Below, piece by piece: positions 21,614-33,374 of a DNA stretch of 64,000 bases. This DNA comes from Hofstenia miamia. Its lineage: Eukaryota > Xenacoelomorpha > Acoela. The notes under the pieces were generated by a model, which saw nothing but the letters and a program-made list of their open reading frames with translations, was not told the DNA's origin and searched no databases. Each line of letters opens with the position of its first letter. Positions within the stretch are counted from its first letter, which is position 1. The stretch lies in contig SCFE01000082.1 in the NCBI GenBank assembly GCA_004352715.1, positions 1-64,000 of the forward strand, given 5' to 3'. The translations under genes were made by a program, and so were the position numbers.

Positions 21614-22389
21614 TTTTGCTTACTCTGATTCATCAGACATGCTCTCAATATGTGTCCTGATTGGTTGCATTTGTAACAAATCACGTTCGACCAATCAAAA
21701 CTTTTCGGCTTGTTCATTTTAGTGGGAGACTTCTCTACAGTCAGGTGATCAACTTTTTCAATTAATGCTTTTAATTGAATTTCCAATTTTTCCCACGGAT
21801 TACTCTCCATTTTTGGTTGTAAGATCTGGTGTACCTTTGTTAATTTATGTGATCTTCTTTCAATGGCAAGAGCACTTTCAGCACTTAAGGCAATAGTCAA
21901 AGCTTGCTCCAGATCCGTTGGATTCGCTGTTCACACCTGGAATCTTATTTCACTATCATTTATGCCTTTGATGAAAGCACTTTTTGCTAACGTAGAATTA
22001 ATCAATTCCATTGGCATTTTTGGATAAGCTTTAACTGATAATCTAAAGATCTCTTTGCTAAACTCCAGCAGGCTTTCCTTGTCTAACTGCTTCCTGGCCC
22101 AAAGTATCGTTTCACTGGTGACTTGTGCATTGGAAATAAATTTCTTTGAAAGTATTTTGATTAAGTTTTCATAATCATCATTGTCTCTAACTTGACGCAC
22201 TTCCAAAGGCAGTGCTGTATAAATACTTTTTGCATGGCCCTTCAAACTCAGCATGATGTATCCAGCTTAACTTTGCTGTCTTCCCAACCATTTAATTTGC
22301 ATAGCACCGTGAAAGTCAAAAGCCAATCTATGAAACTCTGTTTCGTTAAAATAAAATTTTTCAGGTGGCATCAACAGTCCCTGCGCCAT
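21604..22389 (-). pseudogene. gag: gag pseudogene, copy 1
   Basis: Start MAQ at 22389, judged from the intact N-terminus of copy 3. A capsid-like N-terminal half (LSLKGHAKSIY...YENLIKILSKKF...FIKGINDSEIRFQV) is followed by a linker and a CCHC knuckle CYKCNQSGHILRAC near 21650. Breaks: a one-base deletion near 22265, shared with copy 4, and a TGA at 21931-21933 shared by all four visible gags and probably derived from an Arg codon. No membrane-targeting signal is evident. The gene ends at the frameshift heptamer. Confidence 0.85.
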
Positions 22390-22636
22390 GATTTCTGAAC
22401 TAAAATCCTAAAAACGTAAATGTTAAAATTATTTACTTCACTAACTATAAGTTTAAACTATTTACTATAACTGTTGACTAGATTACCAGTCTCACTACTT
22501 TAAATTTTCGTCATGTTTTTAATTTCTTAAATCTCTCTAAAAACTCCACCAAGTTTCTTTACTATTTATGAGTCCTTAATTTACTTAACAAGCAAACAAA
22601 TTTTAATTTAATTTTCTTGTTATTTGCAAAATGTTT

Positions 22637-22654
22637 ATCTCCAAGATGTTGCCA
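22637..22654 (-). promoter_or_regulatory. Primer-binding site, copy 1
   Basis: Minus strand TGGCAACATCTTGGAGAT, starting two bases inside the 5' LTR end, as expected for a tRNA-primed element. Copy 3 has TGGCGACATCTTGGAGAT, probably the older form. The tRNA was not identified. 22390-22636 is the non-coding leader before gag. Confidence 0.7.
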
Positions 22655-22656
22655 AA

Positions 22657-24898
22657 TGTCGTGAAACCGGATTTTTACTCAGGAGTTTAATAACCTAAAG
22701 TGTAGCCAAGAAAGGAAATTAAGACTCTAAGATTATATCCAAAAAAATCACAAGTGTTCAAAGTACTGAAATTGGATTTGAACTCGAACCCTCAAAAATA
22801 TATCAAAAGTCCGATTATTAATACTAAAATGTGAATAGACTCCTGTCTATAATAAGGTTTTAACACCACAAAGTTTCTTGTCAATGTCCCTCAACCTTTA
22901 ATCAGTGAATCAGACTAATTCTAAACCCAACTGATCATACTGGACTGTAAGAATAATTTTGACTTATTTCCCTATACTGCAAGTTCACTACTATATGTAA
23001 TTATAAGTTCGATTTTAAAAGCATATTTTCAAAATTAGTCTTGAACTAGTAACTTACTAAATACCTCAAATAAATCGAACATGCTTATGCTTTATTTTGT
23101 AATAGACTTTACTACAAGACAAAATGTAAACCAAATTCTAGTAGCGATTTTATAGTGTAGATTACTACTAAGAAGGCCAAAATTTAACCTCTAAAAAGTT
23201 CCTAAATCACTAATGTCTAAGTTAACAAAATGGTTGTCGACTTGAGCCTCTAAAATTGTATCAAAAGCATGGTGAATTATAATTAATAAAACCCGGATTG
23301 GTTCACTATTATTTTAAAAGTTAAACAGACAACACTTCTTTGTAAATGTCTTGAGATATTTGACAAATCACTGTGTTCCTTTTTATCAACAAAAGAGTGC
23401 ACGGTAATTTTGAAATTTGGGTTACTCTCTTGAGCTATTACAAAACCAAAATAGGCTAATGTAAATTAGATTTTAAGACAGGTCCTTCCAAACTCTAATG
23501 CGAAGTGACCAATTTTATTAACAACGGAACACCTCTGATCAGGGCTACTTGTTTGTATTTTAATAGCCCACAATGTCTCACACGAATTTAAGCTTTGCAA
23601 AATGGTTTTCCTCTCAGAAGAGTAATTTAGATGAACAATTTTTATGCAATATCAACACAGCATTACATTGATTAGAATTTCCTTAAAGGTCTTTCGTGAC
23701 TAACACTGTTTGAAGTTATTTTACAAAGAAAAAAATTTACTAGGATGTCTCTCGCCCCTAATGTATTTATGACTAAACTTAATGTTTAGTGAGTTTCTAA
23801 TTTGCACCAAGAGAGAGAACAAGCTAATGTTCTATGACAATTCCTATTCTTTTTAAGGTTAATTCAATTAAAAGGCTCTGTATTTTAAATCAACCCCGAC
23901 GTATTTTTCCACACAAAACTTCTTTGTACTTCTGAATGTTAAAGATAGTTTTTAATTCAAAACAGTTGATACTTAATTTCTTTAAAACAATGCTGACTTA
24001 CTTTTGTTGCACTTTTACTCAGAAATTTTACTCTCTCAAAAGTAAATTAAAATTCAAATATAAAACAAATGATACTTATTTATTTTACAACAGGAGAATG
24101 CTTATACAAGTTTCAACAATAAATGAATCAAATAACTAAAGTCACACGTTATAATTACTGATATATGAAACCTCCAAAGTTAATGATTACGATTTCAATT
24201 TCAAAACCTTTACCTGACGATCACCACGAAAGTAGGAATTACTTTTAAACAGATAAAGGACCAAGCAATGTCTTTTCACCAACTTTGTACTTGAAGTCTT
24301 TGCTCAATGTTTCTTTTCAGAGTATCAGGCGGGGATGTGTGTTTTCTATGAAGTTTTGAAGGTTTTTATACCCTGTCCTACGTCAGTGTCCTTTGGTTGG
24401 CTATCTATTTTCAATTCCAAATTTAGCTTGACATTTTTGGCCAATTTTAGTGTTTAATGTCACGTCAGTTATCCCATCATTGTTTGGAGTACCACCTCAT
24501 TAACAGTTCTTTTGTCTTTTATTTCAACTCATTAAGTACTTAAAAAGCTTGTTAACCATCGTTTTACCACATAGTAACCTCTTAAGCTGATGCAAGCTTC
24601 TCGCAGTTTCAGTAAACATCTAACAAATGCGGTAAATTCCGTTTTCTTCAAAGCCATTTCTTTTCAGTAAAATTTAGTAAAACGCAATCCTTAATTCCTT
24701 TTTTCAGAATTAATTTTTAGCAGACAAATTTAAAATTATTCTATGCAGTTTGAATTCCAGAAATTTTCAAAATTCCAATTTTACTACATTCGCCACTGCC
24801 AGATTTGACTTATGAATTTCAAGAAATTCTATGCAAATCTTACCAATATCATATTACAAAAGTCCTCTATAAGATAGATACCACTAATGTTTCATGCA
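22657..24898 (-). repeat. LTR L2, between copies 1 and 2
   Basis: TG...CA ends, about 2,242 bp, with a TATA box at 24364-24370. On its left it joins the primer-binding site and leader of copy 1. On its right it joins, without a gap, env 3' sequence of the next copy (24910-25056). It therefore serves as 5' LTR of copy 1 and 3' LTR of copy 2. Its left 700 bases match LTR L5 (53207-53905) almost perfectly. Confidence 0.8.
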
Positions 24899-24909
24899 TA
24901 GATAACTCC

Positions 24910-25141
24910 CTCTTTATTTTCAAGCTTGGGTTACTTGATTTAGATTAGGATAATGAACTGTTGGAAGACCTGGTGCAAATGTTGTCATGGTATGTCGCAT
25001 TATAGGGCTATCCTCCCAAGGATTAGTCCTTAACCCTATATCATCTTCTTTAATTANAATTTCAAGAAATTCTATGCAAATCTTACCCATATCATATTAT
25101 AAAAGTCCTCTATAAGATAAAAACCACTAATGTTTCATGCA
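24910..25141 (-). pseudogene. Duplicated env 3' scrap and LTR end at a single-N gap
   Basis: 24910-25056 is the last part of an env reading frame. After one N (25057), 25058-25141 repeats the last 84 bases of the LTR, and env restarts at 25164. Either two env-LTR junctions lie side by side or two contig ends were not merged. The second is likelier. Confidence 0.6.
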
Positions 25142-25163
25142 TAGATAGTTTTCACCTTTCTTC

Positions 25164-27299
25164 TTAACCTTGCATTACTTGATTTAGATTAGGATAATGA
25201 ATGGTTGGAAGACCTGGTGCAAATGTTGTCATGGTATGACGAATTATTGGGCTATCCTCTCTTGGTGCAGCCCTCAAACACATGTCATCTTCCTTAATTA
25301 CACAAAGTTTACTTTGATTTTTATTTTCTTTCCAATGGCTATGGTTTTCATCATTTGTCATGACCATGATTTTTGATTCCCCTTTAAATCCATGGAGGTG
25401 CCAAAGAGGGTTATGTAACATAGCACATAACTTCTTTCTTATGCAGAACGCTAATGACAGCGCTGAAATTGCTCCTATTCCAGTTGTTAGAAAGGGCAGA
25501 AGAATTGAAATTTTCCAGGGTGTAAACTCCTGTAATTCCTTCAACGAAATTATTTTTGCTTTAGCCAAACTGTCTCCCAATGGCTTGGCGATTTTCCTCC
25601 ACTCTTCAACTGAGTCCGGACTTAATCTATTATTGGCTTTGAGATGTACTTGAACCTCCTGAATCAAGTTTTGGTGTGCTTCTGCTGAAGACAGATAAGG
25701 TTGTTCTTGTAATGCTGGAAATGCATCATAAATTCCTCTTAATGGTCTAGATATCATAACATCAATTCTTTTATATCCTTCTCTGCATGTCATAAGATCT
25801 GGTTTTAGTGTCATGCTTCTTCCTTCCAGAATCTGTCCACATCCTAACCTTATAACACACGCTCAGCAAGTGGCATATATTTCTTTTCTATACTATTATT
25901 TGTCAAAAATTTCGTACTAGGCGGTGAAACAAAAAGCCAAAGGCCATAACCTAGATTCTTTGCGTTTTCTGCTAGAATGTCTGATATCACCTTTGTTTTA
26001 CATAATTCAAAAATTTGAGTTTCTAATCCAAAGAACAGTGATGCTAAACATGAACTGGCTTTGTTCCAATATGTTGGAAACCCTTGTTCACAGATTCTTA
26101 ATGATCCACATTTGCAAAATTTTAATGTTTCAGAATCTAATTCTGTGAACATAGTATTATCTCAACTTACGCTTAAGTATGGTGTCTCTAGTATCCAGGT
26201 TGTAAATAGCTTCCCATCAGTTGATGCCATTGGAAGTGATGTCGCATGATAAACATAAAAATGTTGACTCATTGAGTTGAATGGGATTCCCATTCTGACA
26301 TGAAGTCCATATGGTGTGACATACACAGCATCTACAAGTTTGGATTGATAATATGCTAAAATTCTTTTAGTTGATAATGTAGGGGACAAACAAGTTTCAC
26401 GCTGAAGTTCCTCATTTGCTAGAACTGTGACTAGCTTTTTGAGATCTTTTGGAGAGACTAAACTAGGTGGTAGGTAACCTTCTGTAAAAGATGGTATTAC
26501 TTGGAGTAGCAACGCTGTATAGCTCCAGAGCCCTATCCTAAATGATTTTAAGCTTGCAAACTTTGCCCCTAAATGGGCCATCCAATTTGTCTCAACCAAA
26601 AAGAGTTTAATGTATTCACAGTAAAACCTAGCTACATTTGGAATTGACTCCTGCAATTCGTGTAATGTATCTAAAATTTTTTCTTTTCTTCCCACAATTT
26701 TTTTAATTCTGTTGTGACCAGCACAAATTTCTCATCAGTTTGAGTGGTGAGGAGATGTATATCTTTGGTATGTTGGTTTGTTCCTTCCAGTATCTCATTT
26801 ACTTTTTCTTTCAAATGNTAAGCCAGCATTTGATGGGTTCTGCAATCAATGCACCCACACCTAACGTCCCTAAAATTCCTGTGATCACTAATCCAATGGC
26901 CCTGCGCCTATGATGAGGGTAGGGGTGAGTCCCTGATTCTGGTAAACTTTCCGGAATTAACATTTTTGCTTGAATTTTCATCTCCTCCAATTCCCTTTCA
27001 ATTTCCTTTCCTTCTTGATTTATGAGTTGAGCCAACCAGTTAACTATACTTTCACGTCCAGAATCTCTCCTCTCACAACTTTCTTCATTTCCTTTTAGTT
27101 TTAACTGAAACTCAGGCATTTTCCTAACCAACTCTTGTGAAAAATTTACTGCTGGGAATGGTACTAAGAATTCAACCATTTTCCAATGTTCTGTTTGTGT
27201 GACTTCAAATTGTTGATTAAACAAAATTCCATTCTCTATCTGTCCCGCTATCTGCAGCCATGTTAAACTGTAGAAGAGCCTTTTCACAAGAACAGACAT
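25164..27299 (-). pseudogene. env: env-like fusion glycoprotein pseudogene, copy 2
   Basis: Start at 27299 after 'tactttag'. The layout matches copy 1: hydrophobic N-terminus, about 130-residue surface part, HHRRR cleavage-like site near 26910, fusion-peptide-like stretch, coiled coil, Cys-rich domain, membrane span near 25490-25430 and a long tail. Unlike copies 1 and 3 it keeps 14 codons around 26045-26090. Breaks: a lone N at 26818 with about 20 bases missing beside it, a frame change near 26690, TGA at about 26162 where copy 1 has CGA, and a small deletion near 25870. The C-terminal 216 codons (25164-25814) are uninterrupted, including the span and tail. Confidence 0.75.
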
Positions 27300-27408
27300 C
27301 CTAAAGTATAATATCATTGCGTGATTTAATGTCTTTCTTACTTAGTGTTTGAAACTGTACTCATTAGTAAATGTCTTAAATTTTCTGCATTTAATTCATC
27401 TTTTGGAA

Positions 27409-28763
27409 TCATTTATGCTTTTGCAGGAACACTCTCCATTCAGCAGTAATTTTGCCCCTCTTATTCTGCTCTACTTGTGTCCAATCATCTGCCGGGAAGT
27501 TTGGGTGCTTGGTGGCAAACTGTGCATATAGTATCGTCGACCATTCCCTTTGGTCTAAATGATGTTTCAACCAAACTTCCTCTGATGGTATTTGAATCTG
27601 GCTACGTTGAAGGATCTCTTCCAACTTTTTGAACACGTTTTCATTTCTTCTTCTAAATTGGAGTGTTCTCTGCGCTAACTCGTAAGTTAGTTGTGAATCA
27701 AATCAGCTATCATGTGGCTGAAGGCTTTGTTCTCTTAATTTTCTGATTCTATCTGGGCATGCTTTCTCCACTAAAGATGTTAATGAGAAGGAAGGCATCT
27801 CCTGAATCACGGCTTCTAGTAATTGTTCTTCTTTAATCTCTTGGGGCTTTTGTATATCCAATAGGACCATGATCTTCATTTCCATCCTATAAGCCAGATT
27901 GTATACAGGAATTCCCCAATTATGCAAACCCAGCATTGGACAGTCTTGGATGCCATTGAATAATATTATTCCTGTAGCTTTCATTTGTATTAACTTCTCA
28001 TAAATTTGTTCAGGCTGATGGTTAGAATTTAAAAATTCAGCCTGAGCATTTGGTACTGTTCAGGAATGCTAAAGCAGGATGTTCCCTGCCCACAAACTCC
28101 AAAAACTCCTGCATTCTTTGAATATTTATTATGCCATATTCCTGCAATATAAAGATTATCCGTTATTTCAAATTGTTTTCATGCCTTTCAATATATTTTC
28201 CTACCCTCTAAATCATGATAATGTAGGGTGGACATCGGATAATTAACCGCCAATGGTGGCTTCAGCAGATACTTCAGCGATGTTTTGCCATTATAGATCG
28301 AACAATCTAGAGGGACCATCACAACTCTACTGCAGGTTATATTAACTTTTTCAATTTGCCTTCTAGCCACTTTGATCATGGGTTGAGGGATTTCCCGAGG
28401 CTGCACCATGGCACTGATAAACTCCAGATCTAATGCCACCAAGCTTTCATGTTCCCATGATCTGCTCTGAACTGCACATATATATTTTTGCGTGATAGTT
28501 TTTGGATTCTGTAATTTAGCCTCAAATTCTAGGTACTGATGCTCATTATTTTGGTGACCTACTTGGATCTCCAGAATCTCCATAATATCATCATTTTCAT
28601 GAGATTCCATGCCACCATCACATTCTACGATCTTTTCTTTATCCAGGCATGACGATTCTTCAGGGAAAGGTCTTAAAGTAGGGAAGTATAGAGTGACTGT
28701 CCTTATGCCGTTGCTTCGCCTCCATTTGCTTCAGTAGTTCTTTTTGGATATTCTGCCTGGCAT
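27409..28763 (-). pseudogene. ORF-X, copy 2 (broken)
   Basis: Start ATGCCTGG-type codon context replaced by ATGCCAGG-like at 28763, right after 'tttatctag'. The conserved blocks SRSWE, VPLDC, KPPLAV, YHDLEGR, CPMLGLHNWGIP and WRVFLQK are all present. TGA stands at codon 11, as in copy 1, and TGA near 27703 at the site shared with copies 1 and 4. A further frame change lies near 28050-28190. No recognised function. Confidence 0.6.
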
Positions 28764-29492
28764 CTAGATAAATACATTATTGTTTAAGTACTTAATTTGC
28801 ATTCCCAACAAAAGAAATTTTTCAGTTAAAGTCAATTTGTCAACTACTATAATGAGTACAGCTTCAAAAATTTAATAATATAGTTTTTGGTTACTATGTT
28901 TCATTTCGCGGTATCAAAACCTCTATTTCATTCTTGTAATCTAACTTTTTCTAAACGTTCAAATTCATGATAACACTAGGTAATTTAGGTGTTTACGGAC
29001 ATACCATTTCCACTGTAATAATAGTCTTACAGTATAATGTAACAATTAATTTTACTCTTTAATCACGTCTTAAATCTAAAGTTCTGCAATTTTAGTCAAT
29101 GTGAGTTCTGACTGTGGTTGAGACTTATTATTAATGCTTAACCACTGATAATTAGCCATTACCGAACTTTGGCTACTAATGCCTTAAAATTGCATCTTAA
29201 CTTCCCTTGTACTAATGGTTTGGTACAAGGTTACGTTTTTGGTCTAGGTCTAGTCCAGTCATTAATTTTTACCCAACCTTTGTAAATACGTATTACTCAT
29301 GGATTAACTACGAGTTTACATATAGATCTTTCAGAACAGTTGAGTAGTGAGTTTATGTTGTACCCTAATTTCTCAAAATTTTTAAACCTCGAATTCTGAC
29401 AGTTTTAACTACTAATTTATACAATTTAAAGCTATAAAAAAACATTTATTTTCCATTAATTAAAGGAGGCTATAATTCACTCTCTTTGAGCA
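28764..29492. other. Intergenic segment between ORF-X and ORF3, copy 2
   Basis: AT-rich, homologous to the same interval in copies 1, 3 and 5. The last bases before the gap (29462-29492) match the 3' end of ORF3 of copy 5, so ORF3 itself is inside the gap. Confidence 0.6.
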
Positions 29493-30492
29493 NNNNNNNN
29501 NNNNNNNNNNNNNNNNNNNNNNNNNNNNNNNNNNNNNNNNNNNNNNNNNNNNNNNNNNNNNNNNNNNNNNNNNNNNNNNNNNNNNNNNNNNNNNNNNNNN
29601 NNNNNNNNNNNNNNNNNNNNNNNNNNNNNNNNNNNNNNNNNNNNNNNNNNNNNNNNNNNNNNNNNNNNNNNNNNNNNNNNNNNNNNNNNNNNNNNNNNNN
29701 NNNNNNNNNNNNNNNNNNNNNNNNNNNNNNNNNNNNNNNNNNNNNNNNNNNNNNNNNNNNNNNNNNNNNNNNNNNNNNNNNNNNNNNNNNNNNNNNNNNN
29801 NNNNNNNNNNNNNNNNNNNNNNNNNNNNNNNNNNNNNNNNNNNNNNNNNNNNNNNNNNNNNNNNNNNNNNNNNNNNNNNNNNNNNNNNNNNNNNNNNNNN
29901 NNNNNNNNNNNNNNNNNNNNNNNNNNNNNNNNNNNNNNNNNNNNNNNNNNNNNNNNNNNNNNNNNNNNNNNNNNNNNNNNNNNNNNNNNNNNNNNNNNNN
30001 NNNNNNNNNNNNNNNNNNNNNNNNNNNNNNNNNNNNNNNNNNNNNNNNNNNNNNNNNNNNNNNNNNNNNNNNNNNNNNNNNNNNNNNNNNNNNNNNNNNN
30101 NNNNNNNNNNNNNNNNNNNNNNNNNNNNNNNNNNNNNNNNNNNNNNNNNNNNNNNNNNNNNNNNNNNNNNNNNNNNNNNNNNNNNNNNNNNNNNNNNNNN
30201 NNNNNNNNNNNNNNNNNNNNNNNNNNNNNNNNNNNNNNNNNNNNNNNNNNNNNNNNNNNNNNNNNNNNNNNNNNNNNNNNNNNNNNNNNNNNNNNNNNNN
30301 NNNNNNNNNNNNNNNNNNNNNNNNNNNNNNNNNNNNNNNNNNNNNNNNNNNNNNNNNNNNNNNNNNNNNNNNNNNNNNNNNNNNNNNNNNNNNNNNNNNN
30401 NNNNNNNNNNNNNNNNNNNNNNNNNNNNNNNNNNNNNNNNNNNNNNNNNNNNNNNNNNNNNNNNNNNNNNNNNNNNNNNNNNNNNNNNNNNN
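29493..30492. other. Assembly gap (1,000 N)
   Basis: A round-number gap. By comparison with other copies it should hold about 3 kb (ORF3, integrase, RNase H), so the size is a placeholder. Confidence 0.9.
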
Positions 30493-32043
30493 CCATTTTT
30501 TGCATAACAATTTAGTCAAAGGGTAAGCTAACTCTGCATAACCTTCCACAAATCTTCGATAATACCCAGTTAGACCTAAGAAGCTGCATAGTTGTGTTAT
30601 GTTTGAAGGGGGTTTTAAAAGTTTCACTGCTTCTATTTTGTCATTGTCGCATTCTAGCCCTTTCTTAGAAATCTTATGGCCCAGAAATTTTAATTCCTTC
30701 TTGAAAAAGACACATTTCTTAGCACACAATTTCAATCCCGCATTTCTAAGTACCGTGGCTACCTTTCCAAAATTTTCAAGTGTTTGGTCAAATGTTTTTC
30801 CGATTACCAAAATATCATCCAAATAAACGAGGCACGTCTTAAACAGTAATTCACCTAAAACAAAATCCATTAATCTTTGAAATTGTGAAGGCCCACTTGA
30901 AATACCAAAAGGTAAAGCGTTAAAGTGAAAGTGACCTGATGGGACCGAGAAAGCCGTCTTATGTATGTCACACTCCTTAATTTTCATTTGATGATAACCA
31001 CTTACCAAATCTAAAGAAATGAAGTATCAAGAGCCCTGAATAGAGTCTAGTATATTTTCAATGCTAGGAAGCGGATACGCACTTACACTCACCAATTTGG
31101 CATTCACTGTTTTTCTATAGTCAATGCAGACTCTTAGTTTGTTGTCCTTTTTCCGTACTAACACAACTGGTGAGTTCCATGAGCTGTTTGATTTTGAAAT
31201 AACCCCTAACTGTAGCATTGAATTAATTTGTTGTCCCAGCTCATTTTGGAAAGCCAAAGGAACTCAGTGAGGCTGTACATTTACAGGTCATTCATCTGTT
31301 GTATTCAATTCCAGTGGCATAAGATTGCAACTTCCCAATTCTTCTGAACACGTGGGAACACGTTTTCGAACTTCTTGATTTGTTTTAGGAATGTTGGCTT
31401 TTCAGATGGAAGAAGTTCAATCTCGTCAAATTTAATCTGCCTGAGAATTTCAGTCATCCTCTTAGTGTAGATCTTTTCACCTTGGAACTCTTCTGGCTTG
31501 CCGTCACAGGCTCTGCTTTATCTAAATATATTGAAAAATTAACAAAATCCGTAAGTTTATTTTGATTTGGAGCTGGGTTAATAATTTCAATTTCTTCTGC
31601 AATATTATATTCAAAAGGATAACTATTAGCTTCATTCTTGAAATAAATTCTTTTAGTTCCAAAGTCAATAGCACTTTGGCAATCCCTTAATACGTCACAA
31701 CCTAAAATGATGGTCTCTAAGAGATCTCCTACTACAAACACATTGGCAATAATAGTTTGTGTGCTTAAAGTGATTTCGATATTAGCTTTTCCCTTGATAT
31801 TTAATGGTTGCCCATTCACTGCGAACACCTTAATCAAATTATCTAACTGAATTTTATTTCCTAATTTTTGAATGAAATTTTCATTAATCAAAGAGATCGG
31901 ACTTCCACTGTCTATTAACATTTTACATTCCCAACCTTGTACCGGCAATTTTATATACACTAAAGAATCACTAGTTTTATCCAAATTATGTAAATAAATT
32001 TTATTTGCTTCAGCCAAGTCAACTGACTCGGCCACTGTTAGTT
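30493..32043 (-). pseudogene. pol: pro-pol pseudogene, copy 2 (truncated by gap)
   Basis: Protease (LIDSGSPISLI, IILGCDVL) and RT are visible, with an intact YLDD box near 30820 and LPFGIS near 30905. The frame is broken by a one-base deletion near 31350, TGA near 31266 and TGA at 31027-31029, all shared with copies 1 and 4. RNase H and integrase fall in the gap. It is entered by the same minus-1 frameshift as copy 1. Confidence 0.85.
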
Positions 32044-32047
32044 TAAA
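32013..32047 (-). promoter_or_regulatory. Minus-1 frameshift signal, copy 2
   Basis: TTTAAAC at 32047-32041, TAA at 32040-32038, and the hairpin at 32032-32013 with one G-U pair in place of G-C. Confidence 0.8.
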
Positions 32048-32374
32048 TTTTGCTTATTCTGATTCATTGGACATGCTCTCAATATGTGTCCTGATTGGTT
32101 GCATTTGTAACAAATCACGTTCGACCAATCAAAACTTTTCGGCTTGTTCATTTTAGTGGGAGACTTCTCTACAGTCAGGTGATCAACTTTTTCAATTAAT
32201 GCTTTTAATTGAATTTCTAATTTTTCCCACGGATTATTCTCCATTCTTGGTTGTAAGATCTGGTGTACCTTTGTTAATTTATGTGATCTTCTTTCAATAG
32301 CTAGAGCACTTTCAGCACTTAAGGCTATAGTCAAAGCTTGCTCCAGATCTGTTGGATTCGCTGTTCACACCTGG
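32038..32374 (-). pseudogene. gag: gag pseudogene, copy 2 (3' part only)
   Basis: The linker and CCHC knuckle half (98 codons, CYKCNQSGHILRAC) are open up to the shared TGA at 32365-32367. The capsid half lies in the gap that begins at 32375. Confidence 0.8.
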
Positions 32375-33374
32375 NNNNNNNNNNNNNNNNNNNNNNNNNN
32401 NNNNNNNNNNNNNNNNNNNNNNNNNNNNNNNNNNNNNNNNNNNNNNNNNNNNNNNNNNNNNNNNNNNNNNNNNNNNNNNNNNNNNNNNNNNNNNNNNNNN
32501 NNNNNNNNNNNNNNNNNNNNNNNNNNNNNNNNNNNNNNNNNNNNNNNNNNNNNNNNNNNNNNNNNNNNNNNNNNNNNNNNNNNNNNNNNNNNNNNNNNNN
32601 NNNNNNNNNNNNNNNNNNNNNNNNNNNNNNNNNNNNNNNNNNNNNNNNNNNNNNNNNNNNNNNNNNNNNNNNNNNNNNNNNNNNNNNNNNNNNNNNNNNN
32701 NNNNNNNNNNNNNNNNNNNNNNNNNNNNNNNNNNNNNNNNNNNNNNNNNNNNNNNNNNNNNNNNNNNNNNNNNNNNNNNNNNNNNNNNNNNNNNNNNNNN
32801 NNNNNNNNNNNNNNNNNNNNNNNNNNNNNNNNNNNNNNNNNNNNNNNNNNNNNNNNNNNNNNNNNNNNNNNNNNNNNNNNNNNNNNNNNNNNNNNNNNNN
32901 NNNNNNNNNNNNNNNNNNNNNNNNNNNNNNNNNNNNNNNNNNNNNNNNNNNNNNNNNNNNNNNNNNNNNNNNNNNNNNNNNNNNNNNNNNNNNNNNNNNN
33001 NNNNNNNNNNNNNNNNNNNNNNNNNNNNNNNNNNNNNNNNNNNNNNNNNNNNNNNNNNNNNNNNNNNNNNNNNNNNNNNNNNNNNNNNNNNNNNNNNNNN
33101 NNNNNNNNNNNNNNNNNNNNNNNNNNNNNNNNNNNNNNNNNNNNNNNNNNNNNNNNNNNNNNNNNNNNNNNNNNNNNNNNNNNNNNNNNNNNNNNNNNNN
33201 NNNNNNNNNNNNNNNNNNNNNNNNNNNNNNNNNNNNNNNNNNNNNNNNNNNNNNNNNNNNNNNNNNNNNNNNNNNNNNNNNNNNNNNNNNNNNNNNNNNN
33301 NNNNNNNNNNNNNNNNNNNNNNNNNNNNNNNNNNNNNNNNNNNNNNNNNNNNNNNNNNNNNNNNNNNNNNNNNN
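32375..33374. other. Assembly gap (1,000 N)
   Basis: Should contain the start of gag, the leader, and the 5' LTR of copy 2. A 1,000-N placeholder is too small for all of these if the LTR is full length. Confidence 0.9.

Larger units (their letters stand above)
10857..24898 (-). mobile_element. Metavirid-like provirus, copy 1 (about 14 kb)
   Basis: The most complete copy. In minus-strand order: 5' LTR 24898-22657, primer-binding site 22654-22637, gag 22389-21604, pro-pol 21606-17967, ORF3 17680-17528, ORF-X 16909-15541, env 15434-13168, polypurine tract about 13169-13146, 3' LTR 13145-10857. The gene order, CCHC gag, protease before RT, RNase H before integrase, and GPY/F integrase end identify a Ty3/gypsy-type element with env. 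All genes are broken. The two LTRs differ visibly along their length, so this is not a young insertion with matching LTRs, and one end may have been exchanged with another copy. Confidence 0.85.
24899..32374 (-). mobile_element. Metavirid-like provirus, copy 2 (gapped)
   Basis: Same order and orientation as copy 1: env, ORF-X, then (across a 1,000-N gap hiding ORF3, integrase and RNase H) RT-protease and part of gag. The 5' LTR is hidden in the gap at 32375-33374. Confidence 0.75.

Noticed and set aside
29470-31008. Long ORFs that run through N runs (also at 32338-33438, 35510-37285, 45706-46797, 53833-54999, 55689-57446)
   Set aside because: The length comes from translating unknown bases. 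Only the sequenced ends carry information, and they belong to the env, pol or gag copies already listed.
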